A stretch of DNA of 64,000 bases from AP-15 sp963737145 (GTDB lineage Bacteria > Pseudomonadota > Alphaproteobacteria > ATCC43930 > CGMCC-115725), in NCBI GenBank assembly GCA_963737145.1, contig CAVTRO010000001.1, forward strand, positions 930,001 through 994,000, read 5' to 3'. The notes under the pieces were generated by a model. It was given only the letters and a program-made list of their open reading frames with translations. It did no database searches and was not told the DNA's origin. Below are positions 53,943 to 63,182 of this stretch, one piece after another (the first letter of the stretch is position 1; every line of letters begins with the position of its first letter). The position numbers and the translations under genes are program-made.

Positions 53943-55241
53943 TTAGGCGCTGAGCTTCACCAGCCTTGCGCAGTAGAAACCGTCGATGCCGTCATATTGG
54001 CCGAAATGGCACGGCAAAGTCCGCAGATCTCCCTCCGGGGTGATCCATTCGGGGTTCTCGCCGACCTCGTCCGGCCGAATCTCGCGCCGCTCGACCGGTA
54101 GCCCGGCGTAGAGCAGAGATTCGATGCGTTCCAGCCCTTCTTCCGGCTCCAGCGAACAGGTGCAGTAGATCAAAGTGCCGCCGGGCCGGAGCATGTCGAT
54201 GGCCGCCCGCAACAAATTCTCCTGAACCGCCGCAAGCCGCGCGACGTCCTCGGGCAATTTAAGATGTGGCACGTCAGGGTGGCGGCGGATCGCGCCGGTC
54301 GTGCTGCATGGCGCGTCGAGCAGCACCGCCTCGACCGGATGCGGCGGACGCCAGGTTAACGCATCGGCCCCGACCGCCTCGACCGGCAGGTCGAGCCGCT
54401 GCAGGTTCGCGGCGAGCCGATTGAGACGGCGGGTCGAGCGGTCGACTGCCGTCACGCGGGCGCCGGCGGTCGCGAGCTGCGCGGTCTTGCCGCCCGGCGC
54501 AGCACATAGGTCGATCACCTCGCGTCCGGCAATATCACCGAACAGCCGCGCCGGCAGCGCCGCGGCGGCGTCCTGGACCCACCAGGCGCCCTCGGCATAA
54601 CCAGGCAACGTGGCCAGGGCGCCGCCCGCCGCCCGTCGCAAGGTCCCGGTCGGCAGCAGGACCCCGTCGAGCGCGGCGCACCACGTCTCGGCATCATCGC
54701 GCAGTGTCAGGTCGAGGGGCGCTTCTTTCAAATGTGCGGCGGCGATCGCCCTTGCGGTCGTCTCGCCGTAGGTCCTGCTCCACGACCACCACAGCCAATC
54801 CGGTGTGTTGAGACGCGGCGCATCCTGCGCCCCGACACGACCGGCGCCTTCTAGGCTCAACCGCCGCAATACCGCGTTGACCAGCCCCTTGTGCGACACA
54901 AACCTGCAGCTCTGCGCAATATCCACGCTGGTCGCCACCGCGGCATGCGGCGGGGTACGCAAGAACAGCAGTTGCGCAACCCCGAGGCGCAAAATGTCTT
55001 GCACGACCGCCGCGCGCGGCGCCAGCGGCATATTGAGGCAATCGGCGATCAAGGCGTCGATCTGGCCAAGCCGGCGCAGCACCGTCGCAACCAGGAGACG
55101 TGCGAAGGCGCGGTCGCGGCCGGACAGCTGATGCATTGCCGAGCTGTCTTCGATCGCATCGTCGAGCGGCCGCTTGCGGCGGAGCACCGCACCGATCAGG
55201 TCGAGCGCAGCATGGCGCGCGGTCACCGCTTCTGACATCAA
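53943..55241 (-). CDS. rsmB: 16S rRNA (cytosine-967-C5)-methyltransferase
   Basis: A 432-residue protein. The N-terminal NusB-like RNA-binding domain (residues ~5-135) has RDRAFARLLVATVLRRLGQID and HKGLVNAVLRRL. The SAM domain has VIDLCAAPGGKTAQLATAGARVTAVD, the motif IV Cys in LLDAPCSTTGAIRRHPDV and the nucleophile Cys in LIYCTCSLEPEEG. It methylates C967 of 16S rRNA. Length is normal. It is first in the rsmB-heparinase-WecA-purH run. Confidence 0.95.
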   Translation of the reverse strand: MMSEAVTARHAALDLIGAVLRRKRPLDDAIEDSSAMHQLSGRDRAFARLLVATVLRRLGQIDALIADCLNMPLAPRAAVVQDILRLGVAQLLFLRTPPHAAVATSVDIAQSCRFVSHKGLVNAVLRRLSLEGAGRVGAQDAPRLNTPDWLWWSWSRTYGETTARAIAAAHLKEAPLDLTLRDDAETWCAALDGVLLPTGTLRRAAGGALATLPGYAEGAWWVQDAAAALPARLFGDIAGREVIDLCAAPGGKTAQLATAGARVTAVDRSTRRLNRLAANLQRLDLPVEAVGADALTWRPPHPVEAVLLDAPCSTTGAIRRHPDVPHLKLPEDVARLAAVQENLLRAAIDMLRPGGTLIYCTCSLEPEEGLERIESLLYAGLPVERREIRPDEVGENPEWITPEGDLRTLPCHFGQYDGIDGFYCARLVKLSA

Positions 55242-55446
55242 GGTTCTGATAAAGCCATTTACCGGGTGCTACCCGATCGGAGGATGTTGCTCGCGCGAAC
55301 GCCTCGTTTCAACCTTTGTTCCCGCGCCCGGAACCAAACCTCGAACGCACGGCGGCCCTGTTTCGGGCGCTCGGATGAGGTGTTATTGAGGAGCGCTGTT
55401 GTTTTCAGGCTAGCTCGGCCAAATGAATTTTGAATCGGGGAGGAAA

Positions 55447-56298
55447 ATGAGTTGCATCCTCGGCGCGCCGTTGTCGGAAGCCGGCGGCGTCACGATCACC
55501 GGCCTCGACCTGTCGAGACCGCTGCCGCCCAGCCGGCGGGAGCAGATCCGCGAGGCGTTTCGCGTCCATCACGTTGTGGTGTTCCCCGAACAGGTGCTGA
55601 ACCGGGAACAGCAATTCGCGTTCATCGCCAATTTCGGGCAGATCGAGCCCCACGGCGGGCGGAACGCACAGACAAAGCGTTATGCGGCCGCTCACGTCAT
55701 CTCGAACCTCGACAGTGACGGCAATCCCGTCGATCGGTCCACGTCACCAGTCAGCAATTACCGCTGGCACACCGACAAGTCCTACTACCCGGTGCCGCCG
55801 ATGTTGACCGCGCTCTATGCGGTCGAACTGCCGCCGCGCGGCGGCGATACGGAATTTGCCAATACTGCCCTGGGCTATGAGGCGCTCGCTGAGGCGACGA
55901 AGCGGCAGATCGAGGCATTGCGGGTGGTCTTTTATTGGGGAGCGGGCGCCCGCAAACCGGACGCGAGCCCGCGTGCGCCGGCGGATTTGCGCGAACACCC
56001 GCCGGTCGACCATCCACTCGTGCGCACGCATCCGGAGACCGGCAGGAAGGCACTCTATCTCGGCAATCATGCCTCGCACATTCTCGGGATGTCCGAAGCG
56101 GAGGGAAGGGCGCTCCTCGACGAACTGTTGGCGCACACGACGCAGCCGCAATTCGTCTATGCGCACCGCTGGCGCATCGGCGATCTGGTGATGTGGGACA
56201 ATCGCTGCCTCGTTCACCGCGCCGTCGCCAACTACGAAATCGGCCGATACCGGCGCGTCCTACACCGCAGCGTGGTGCGCGGAACGGTGCCGGTATAA
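55447..56298 (+). CDS. TauD/TfdA-family alpha-ketoglutarate dioxygenase
   Basis: A 283-residue non-haem Fe(II) oxygenase. The metal triad is His and Asp in YRWHTDKSYYPVPP plus the distal His in NRCLVHRAVANYE; the 2-oxoglutarate-binding Arg lies in RYRRVLHRSVV. I chose ATG 55447 because GGGAGGAAA precedes it directly and gives MSCILGAPLSEAGGV. The family acts on taurine, herbicides, carnitine-like and other carboxylates; the substrate here is unknown. It lies 31 bases upstream of an exporter gene and may share its transcript. Confidence 0.85.
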   Translation: MSCILGAPLSEAGGVTITGLDLSRPLPPSRREQIREAFRVHHVVVFPEQVLNREQQFAFIANFGQIEPHGGRNAQTKRYAAAHVISNLDSDGNPVDRSTSPVSNYRWHTDKSYYPVPPMLTALYAVELPPRGGDTEFANTALGYEALAEATKRQIEALRVVFYWGAGARKPDASPRAPADLREHPPVDHPLVRTHPETGRKALYLGNHASHILGMSEAEGRALLDELLAHTTQPQFVYAHRWRIGDLVMWDNRCLVHRAVANYEIGRYRRVLHRSVVRGTVPV

Positions 56299-56329
56299 TT
56301 CCTGCGGCTGACGCTCGCCCGACCCGTTT

Positions 56330-57553
56330 ATGAACCGCCGGGCACCCCTCGGCCTCTTGGTCGCGGTGGCCGCGATCGCGCCGGCGGCGCTGCACATGCC
56401 GGTGCCGTCATTTCCGCTGCTTGCCAAGGTATTTGCAGCCCCCGCTGGAGCGGTCCAGCTGGTGTTGACGCTCTTTCTCGCCGGCATTGCCGTCGGGCAG
56501 CTCGTCTATGGCCCCGTCTCCGATCGCTTCGGACGGCGCCCGGTGCTGATCGCCGGGCTCGCCCTGTTCCTCGCCGGGACGGTGGTGTGCGGGCTCGCGT
56601 GGTCGCTGCCGGTGCTGATCGTCGGCCGCGTGATCGAGGCCTGCGGCGGGTGTGCTGGCATGGTGCTGGGCCGGGCAATCGTGCGCGACCTGTTCGACCG
56701 CGAGCGCTCGGCGAGCGCGATAGCGACGATCACGATGGCGATGAGCCTGGCGCCCTCGATATCGCCCGCCATCGGCGCATACTTGGCCCAATGGGTCGGC
56801 TGGCGCGCCGATTTCGCGCTGCTCGGCGCGCTCGGCGCGGCGGTGCTGTTCTTGACCGCGGCGCGCCTCAAAGAAACCCATCGCAGCCGCGCGCCGACCA
56901 ATATTGCGGCAATGGGTCGCTCCTTTGTGCTGCTGCTGCGTTCCCCGGCATTTCTCGGATTTGCGTTGACGACCGCCTTCACCAGCGCCTCGTGGTTTAC
57001 GTTCTTGGCGAGCGCACCCTACCTCTTGTCCGAAGTGATGCACGAGCCGCCGAGCACCTACGGGCTGATGATCCTGCTGCCAATGGCCGCCTATATCCTC
57101 GGCAATGCCGGTGTCGCGCGCTTGTCCGTGGCCGTCGGCAGCGCCCGGCTTCTGATCCTCGGCCTGACCTTGTCGCTCGCCTCGGGGGTCATGCTCGCGG
57201 TCTGGTGTGTCTCCGAGCTGACGCCATGGGCGTTGTTTGTGCCGATGGCGATCAGCTCAATTGGCAATGGTCTGAGCCAACCTCCGGCAATCGCGTCCGG
57301 GCTCAGCGTCCACCCGCGCATCGCCGGCGCCGCTTCCGGGCTGCTCGGGTTCCTGCAGATGATGGTCGCCGCGCTCGGCACACTGCTTATCGGCCAACTC
57401 CCGCACGATAGCGCTCTGGCGATGGTCGTAGTCGTCGTTGCCTCCCTTGCGCTTGCCCTGGTTTTCGGTCTCCTCGCCTTGCGCCGGCCCAGCGCAGCGC
57501 CGCGCCCGGTTCCGTCCGCGCGGCTCAGTCCCGAGGTCACGAAGCGTTCCTGA
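56330..57553 (+). CDS. MFS drug-resistance transporter, Bcr/CflA type
   Basis: A 407-residue 12-span membrane protein. The MFS loop motif A is GQLVYGPVSDRFGRRPVLIAG, and motif C-like MSLAPSISPAIGAYLAQWVGW marks drug:H+ antiporters of the Bcr/CflA group. The C-terminus is Pro/Arg-rich and cytoplasmic. The substrate is not predictable. Confidence 0.9.
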   Translation: MNRRAPLGLLVAVAAIAPAALHMPVPSFPLLAKVFAAPAGAVQLVLTLFLAGIAVGQLVYGPVSDRFGRRPVLIAGLALFLAGTVVCGLAWSLPVLIVGRVIEACGGCAGMVLGRAIVRDLFDRERSASAIATITMAMSLAPSISPAIGAYLAQWVGWRADFALLGALGAAVLFLTAARLKETHRSRAPTNIAAMGRSFVLLLRSPAFLGFALTTAFTSASWFTFLASAPYLLSEVMHEPPSTYGLMILLPMAAYILGNAGVARLSVAVGSARLLILGLTLSLASGVMLAVWCVSELTPWALFVPMAISSIGNGLSQPPAIASGLSVHPRIAGAASGLLGFLQMMVAALGTLLIGQLPHDSALAMVVVVVASLALALVFGLLALRRPSAAPRPVPSARLSPEVTKRS

Positions 57554-57583
57554 CAACCTCCACTCGCGCACCTGTGGCCGGCA

Positions 57584-57874
57584 TCACTTCTCCTCAGCCA
57601 TAAAGACATTATCCCAGTTTTGCGGCGGAGCTTTGATCTGGAACTGCGCAATCCGCCGCCGGTAGAGGTCGTAGACGGGTGCGAGATGGCGTGCCGCGGC
57701 GAGCAGGCCGTCATCGAGGAGGCGCAATGCCGCCGCCCAATCCTGTCGCCGGTAAGCCCTCAGCAGCGCCGAATACCGGTCGATGAATTGCGCCTCCTCG
57801 ATCTCTTCCGGGGCAGCATGTACATCCCGCCGGCCTGGCTCTTGCCTTAACGCAACGAGGTCGATCTCGATCAA
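57584..57874 (-). pseudogene. C-terminal remnant of a CHASE2/adenylate-cyclase-type protein
   Basis: A 96-residue frame whose last ~65 residues (DRYSALLRAYRRQDWAAALRLL, then VYDLYRRRIAQF and PPQNWDNVFMAEEK) resemble the helical tail at the very C-terminus of class III adenylate/guanylate cyclases, which usually ends PPPxDWDGVFxxxEK. The cyclase, CHASE2 and membrane parts are absent: upstream on this strand there is only ~290 bases of featureless sequence. I infer a leftover of a deleted cyclase gene. Expression of the fragment is doubtful. Confidence 0.6.
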
Positions 57875-58168
57875 GTCCGGATCGTGGAGCCGGGCCTGTT
57901 TTACCTATTTTATCAAGTTGAGATCAGGTATCGCCAAATCCCATCAAAATAAACTTTGCAAAATACCTTGCCAGACTGTAGCCGGCGACACCGATGAAAT
58001 TACAATGCGATTGTCTCATGCGCGCTTCGAGCCCCGTCATTTGGAGCGCAAATTCGCGTTCCAGCCCGGCAACTCGGGCGTCGCTCCGCGGAGATGGACG
58101 AGCATCCAGTTTCGGGTCCATCGGCCATAGCTGGACACGTTTGCGGGATCCAATCGCATTGTCGATCG
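57875..58168. other. Non-coding stretch with an AT-rich core
   Basis: About 290 bases between the cyclase remnant and the end of phaC. Positions 57900-57960 are notably AT-rich for this genome. No gene or clear regulatory motif seen; it may be a deletion scar. Confidence 0.4.
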
Positions 58169-60186
58169 TCAGTCCGCGGCGCGGACCTTGACGTAAGAGC
58201 CGGGCGCGTCCTCGATCGGTTTGAGCTTGCCGTCGCCCGGTTGGCGCGCCGGCACCTCGCCGCCGGCGTATTGCGAAATCCAGCGCTCCCATAGCGGCCA
58301 CCAGGAATCGGGGTAGGCTGGTTGCGGTGGCGAGCCATTCTTCCGGGGTCGGCGGGTTATTGTCGTTCTCCCAATGGCCATATTTGCCGCCCGGCGGATT
58401 GACGACGCCGGCGATATGGCCGGAGGCGGAGAGCACGAATTTGACCGGCCCGCGATAGATCTGGGTGGCGGCATAGGTCGACCGCCATGGCGCGATGTGA
58501 TCCTCGCGCGTCGACAGCAGAAAGGACGGCGTCTTGATCTTCCGCAGATCGATCGGCACGCCGTCCAGAGTGATGCCATCCGGCTTCACCAGCAAATTCT
58601 CCTGGTACATGTTGCGCAGGTAGAAGCTGTGCATCGCCGCCGGCATGCGCGTCGAATTGGCGTTCCAGTACAACAGATCGAACGGGAAAGGGCGATTTGC
58701 CGAGCAGGTAGTTGTTTACCACGAAGGACCAGATCAAGTCGTTGGCGCGCAGCATATTGAAGGTCGTCGCCATCTCGCGGCCTTCGAGATAGCCCCTGGT
58801 GTTCATGCGCTCTTCGAGTGCGGAGAGCTGCTCCTCGTCGATGAACACTGAGAGTTCGCCGGCTTCGGCAAAGTCCACCATCGTCACGAGATAGGTGGCG
58901 CTTGTGATCCGGTTGTCGCGTTTGACCGCCATATAGGCGAGGGCGCTGGCGAGCAAGGTTCCGCCCAGACAGTAGCCGATCACATTGGCCTCGCGCTCGC
59001 CGGTCGCCTGTTCGATCGCATCGAGCGCATCGTGCGGGCCTTCCAGCATGTAGTCGGTGAAAGTCTTGGCGGCGAGATGCTCGTCGGGATTGACCCAGGA
59101 GATCACGAATACGGTATGGCCCTGCGATACCGCCCAGCGAATGAAAGAATTGCTGGGCCGCAGATCGAGGATGTAAAATTTGTTGATCCATGGCGGGATG
59201 ATCAGCAGCGGCCGGCGCTTTACCTTCTCGGTCGTCGGCTCGTATTGAAGGAGCTGGATCAGGTCGTTCTGATAAACCACCTTTCCCGGCGTGACCGCGA
59301 TGTTCTCGCCAATGCGGAACGCCTCCATATCGGTCATTTTGATGGCGAGGTGACCCTTGCCGCGCTCGAGGTCGTCAAGCAGGTTCTTCAGCCCGTCAAG
59401 CAGGTTTTCGCCCTTGCTCTCGATCGTCGCCCGCAAGGCTTCAGGATTGGTCATCAAGAAATTCGACGGCGCGAGCGCGTCAACGAACTGGCGCGTATAG
59501 AAATCCACCTTGCGGGCGGTGCGCTCGTCAATTCCCTCGACATCGCGAACCGTGCTCTGCAGCCACCGCGCCGTCAGGAGATAGCTCTGCTTGATGAAGT
59601 CGAAGAGCGTGTTTTGCGTCCACGCCGCGTCGCGGAATCGCCGGTCGCCGGCGGACGGTTCGATCATCGGCTCGGCCTCACCGCCAAGAAACCGCTGGGC
59701 CGTGCGTTGCCATAGCGTCAGATAGTCATTCCACAGCGACAGCTGCGCCTGAACGAGCCGAGAGGGGTCCGCCATCATGCGGGCCGTCATCTCGAGGAAC
59801 GCGGTCCCGATACTGAGCGAGTCGGCGATTCCGACCCCGTCCTCGCGGCCCTGCCGCGCCAGGAACTCGGCGACGAGTTGCTGGCTTTTCCCGGCGATTT
59901 CGGCGATTTGCTTCGACAGCTCGGCTGGATCGGGAAGCGGCGCGCCCGCCTGCTTGCTCTCAGCAGCCGGCGAAGGCGGGGCGCGGCCGGAGGGCGGCGC
60001 AGACACATCCGCGGGTTTGCTTGGGTCGGGTTTGCTGGGGTCGGGTTTGTTTGGCGCGGGATCCATTCTCCGGCCCTTCGCCGCAGGCACCGTTCCCTTG
60101 CCGCTCTTCCTGAGCGGAATGGGCGCCTCGTTGTCGGGTGAAGGCCGGGTTCTCACGCCGGGTTTCCCGTGGATGGTGTCGCTCAT
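58169..60186 (-). CDS. phaC: Class I poly(3-hydroxyalkanoate) synthase (two frameshifts)
   Basis: The joined frames give about 671 residues of PhaC, which polymerises 3-hydroxyacyl-CoA into storage granules. The N-terminus (MSDTIHGKPGVRTRPSPDNE) carries a long disordered extension with KPDPS repeats, explaining the extra ~70 residues. Core motifs: PPWINKFYILDLRPSNSFIRW, the lipase-like box VIGYCLGGTLLA with nucleophile Cys, Asp in LLSTREDHIAPWRS, and His in LSASGHIAGVVNPPGG. The frame breaks at 58684-58686 (extra C in CCC on the coding strand) and 58310-58313 (extra C in CCCC); removing both gives KSPFPFDLLYWN and TSLPDSWWPLWERW as in homologues. Ends KVRAAD. Confidence 0.88.
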
Positions 60187-60398
60187 CGCCGTTTCCTCAA
60201 AGCTGCCGCCCCCGCCACCCGATCTGAAGCTCACGTCCCGGAATCCATGTCTTGGGGGCGGTCAGTTGTTCTCACCCTTAAATGTAGTGACGCGCCTGCC
60301 TGGATCTAATACATCAAGGTCACTTGGTTTGTGTCGCTGGTCAGCGGATCCCGAACGCTTGCGGTGGCACCGGAGGTCAATTCGTCGGGAATGCTGTG

Positions 60399-61713
60399 AT
60401 GCTCATGCCCGAATCCAGTGCCGGTTCCACTAACGAGAAAACAAGATTAACGGCGACAAGATCAACGGCTCGCCGGCTCGCCGTCGTTGCATTGCTGCTC
60501 GGCGTCGCTGCCTGCAATCCGGTCGACACTTGGCGTGACCTGACCGGGGTGAGCCGGAACGACCCCGACCCCGATACGACGCCGAACACCAAAAACCTGG
60601 CTGCCGGAGAGGCGTCCGATTATCCAAATCTTGCCACAGTACCTCCTCCGCCGGAGCGGGCTCTGACGGCCGCCGAGCGGGAGAAGCTGACCCAAAGCCT
60701 GATCGCCGACCGGACCAATGCGCGGCACACGGACGAGCAGCTGCGGGCGGGTTTTTCGCCGGTGGCGGCCCCACCACCGCCTCCTCCAGGCCAGCCAGAG
60801 GCTCAGCCCGAGCAAGTTGCGGCCGCTCCGCCGCCCTCGCCGACACCCGTCCCGTCGGCCCCAACCGCGGGGCCAGCCATCGCGTCGGCGAACAATGGCA
60901 CCGCCGGAGAACAACCAGCCAAACTCCTGCCGAGCCTGTCCACGGGACCCTCGCTTGCGAGCACAGGGAACGGCGTCGGCGCTTCCGGTGAAAAGCCCGC
61001 CCTGCCGCCGGCGGGGGCCCCTCGAACCGCACGCGCCGGCGGCAAGACGCCCGCCGAACCCGGACAAGGCCTGCGCAAGCAGGGAGAGCCGCCCGAACCT
61101 GGGCCGATGGAGTTCGAGCCTCGAGGTGCCGCAGGCGCGAGCGACGCCGGAGCCCGAACAGATCCAACCGGCGCCGCCGCCCCCGCAATTGCCGCCCACC
61201 CCGGAAGTTGCGGCGACGCCGGCTCCTTTGCCGGGCGGGCTCGCTGCGGGAGGCGCTCTCGCTCCGATGCCGTTGCCGGAGGCCAAGAGCTCCGCCGGCT
61301 ACGAGCCGCCGCCGGCGGCACCGGCGCTGCCGCCGGTCCCGCCGACCCGCACCGCCACGGCCGGCCCCGGCAAAGGCGGCGCAACGCCGCCTGCGCGAGT
61401 CGGCACTCCGGTTGCCGAGATCAAGTTCGGCGCCGATTCGACGACCCTGACCGACAAGGATAGGCAAATCCTCGAAACGGTCCTGCCGGTGTATCAGCAG
61501 AACCCCGGCAAGGTTCGCATCGTCGGTTATGACGGGGCTGGAAGCGGTGCAGTCGAGCAGCTGGACAGCTACCGGACGGCTCTCGACCGAGCTCAAGCGG
61601 TCGCTTCCGCTCTAACCAAAGCGGGGATACCCTCCGACAGGATCCAGGTCGAGGCGGCGCCGCAGGGCGAGAATTCAGGCGAAAGCCGCGCCGAGGTGCT
61701 GCTCGAACACTGA
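60399..61713 (+). CDS. OmpA-like lipoprotein with Pro-rich linker (frameshifted)
   Basis: About 437 residues after repairing one frame break. Residues 1-37 end in the lipobox LLLGVAAC; Cys is followed by NPVDTWRDLTGV. Then come AEREKLTQSLIADRTNARHTDEQLR, a long Pro/Ala-rich linker, and a C-terminal OmpA/MotB domain (IKFGADSTTLTDKDRQILETVLPVY, VRIVGYDGAGSG, ALDRAQAVASALTKAGIP) expected to bind peptidoglycan. The break is at 61113-61114, where one extra T turns MESSLEVPQ into MEFEPRG. The start could be ATG 60399 or 60405. It likely tethers an outer or inner membrane to the wall. Confidence 0.78.
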
Positions 61714-61716
61714 AGC

Positions 61717-61745
61717 GGACCCCGCCGGAGTGTTTGCCGGGGTCC
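61717..61745 (+). terminator. Hairpin after the OmpA-like gene
   Basis: GGACCCCG pairs with CGGGGTCC around a 13-base loop, starting four bases after the stop codon. There is no T-run, so it may be a terminator or simply a stabilising stem. Confidence 0.4.
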
Positions 61746-61864
61746 TCCCGCCGCGATCACTTCCCGGTGCAGTCCCGGGAATGCTATCGAAAAATTGACG
61801 TCCGGGCGCTACAAAGGGGTCGGTCGCACGCGGACGATCGCGGCGGCTCCCGCTCGCAAACCGT

Positions 61865-63172
61865 TTGGGTCGCCATCATTTGAAACCGCCGTTCAAGATC
61901 GCCATCGCCGGTCTCGGCACTGTTGGGTCCGGCGTCCTGCAGCTGCTCGACCGGCAAGCCGACATGCTGGCTCAACGCGCCGGCCGGCGCATCGTCGTCG
62001 CCGCGGTCTCGGCACGCGATCGCCGGCGCGATCGCGGCGCCGACCTCTCGGCGGTGCGCTGGTACGAGGATGCCGCGGCGATGGCGGCCGATCCCGAGAT
62101 CGACGTCGTCGTCGAGCTGATCGGCGGCGCCGACGGCATCGCACGACAGGTGCTCGACACCGCCCTCGATCATGGCAAGCACGTCGTCACGGCAAACAAG
62201 GCGTTGATGGCGCATGACGGGACGAGGCTCGCGGCGCGGGCCGAGGAGAGGGGGCTCATTCTCGCGTTCGAGGCGGCGGTCGCCGGCGGCATCCCGGTCA
62301 TCAAGGGGCTGCGCGAAGGTCTCGCCGGCAACCGGCTGGAGCGCGTCTACGGCATCCTCAACGGCACCTCGAATTACATCCTGACGACGATGCGCGAGAG
62401 TGCGCACGAATTCGCCGAAGTGCTGGCGGAAGCGCAAAAGCTCGGCTATGCCGAAGCCGATCCGAGCTTCGACATCGACGGCATCGATGCCGCGCACAAG
62501 CTGGCGATCCTGGCGAGCGTGGGTTTCGGCCGTCCGGTCGACCTCGCCGGGGTCTATGCCGAAGGGATCCGCCACGTCTCGCGGCTCGACATCGACTTCG
62601 CCGAAGAGCTCGGCTACCGCATCAAGCTGCTCGGCATCGCGCGGCTGACCGAGGATGGGCTCGAGCAGCGCGTTCATCCTTGCATGGTGCCGCGGGCGAC
62701 GCCGATCGCCGCGGTCGAGGGGGTCTACAATGCCGTCGTCGCCGAGGGCGACTTCGTCGGCCGCGTCGTATTGCAGGGGCGGGGTGCGGGCGCCTTTCCG
62801 ACGGCTTCGGCGGTCGCCGCCGATCTCGTCGACATCGCTGCCGGCCGCCACGTGCCGACCTTCGGGCTCCATACCGCCGATTTGTGCGCGATCCCCGGGG
62901 TGCCGATCGAACGGCACCACGGCGCCTACTACATCAGGCTGATGGTGGTGGATCAGCCGGGGGTGATCGCCGATGTCGCCGCGGCGTTGCGCGACGAGCA
63001 GGTGTCGATGGAGTCGATGATCCAGCGCGGCCGCGCGCCCGGTGAGGCGGTGCCGGTAGTGATGACGACCCACCTCACTGTCGAGGCGGCGATGCGCCGG
63101 GCGCTTCGGAGGATCGAAGCGCTCGACACGGTGCTCGAGCCGCCCCGCATGATCCGCATCGAGGATTTCTGA
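61865..63172 (+). CDS. hom: Homoserine dehydrogenase
   Basis: A 435-residue NAD(P)-dependent enzyme reducing aspartate semialdehyde to homoserine (threonine/methionine pathway). The nucleotide loop is KIAIAGLGTVGSGVLQLL, the catalytic region has VVTANKALMAHDG, AFEAAVAGGIPVIKGLREGL, GILNGTSNYILTTM and EADPSFDIDGIDAAHKLAI. A C-terminal ACT domain (YYIRLMVVDQPGVIADVAAAL, SMESMIQRGRAP) would mediate threonine feedback. The start is a TTG (61865 or 61880); neither has an ATG alternative nearby. It converges on the gene at the window end. Confidence 0.94.
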   Translation: MGRHHLKPPFKIAIAGLGTVGSGVLQLLDRQADMLAQRAGRRIVVAAVSARDRRRDRGADLSAVRWYEDAAAMAADPEIDVVVELIGGADGIARQVLDTALDHGKHVVTANKALMAHDGTRLAARAEERGLILAFEAAVAGGIPVIKGLREGLAGNRLERVYGILNGTSNYILTTMRESAHEFAEVLAEAQKLGYAEADPSFDIDGIDAAHKLAILASVGFGRPVDLAGVYAEGIRHVSRLDIDFAEELGYRIKLLGIARLTEDGLEQRVHPCMVPRATPIAAVEGVYNAVVAEGDFVGRVVLQGRGAGAFPTASAVAADLVDIAAGRHVPTFGLHTADLCAIPGVPIERHHGAYYIRLMVVDQPGVIADVAAALRDEQVSMESMIQRGRAPGEAVPVVMTTHLTVEAAMRRALRRIEALDTVLEPPRMIRIEDF

Positions 63173-63182
63173 GCTCGAAGCG

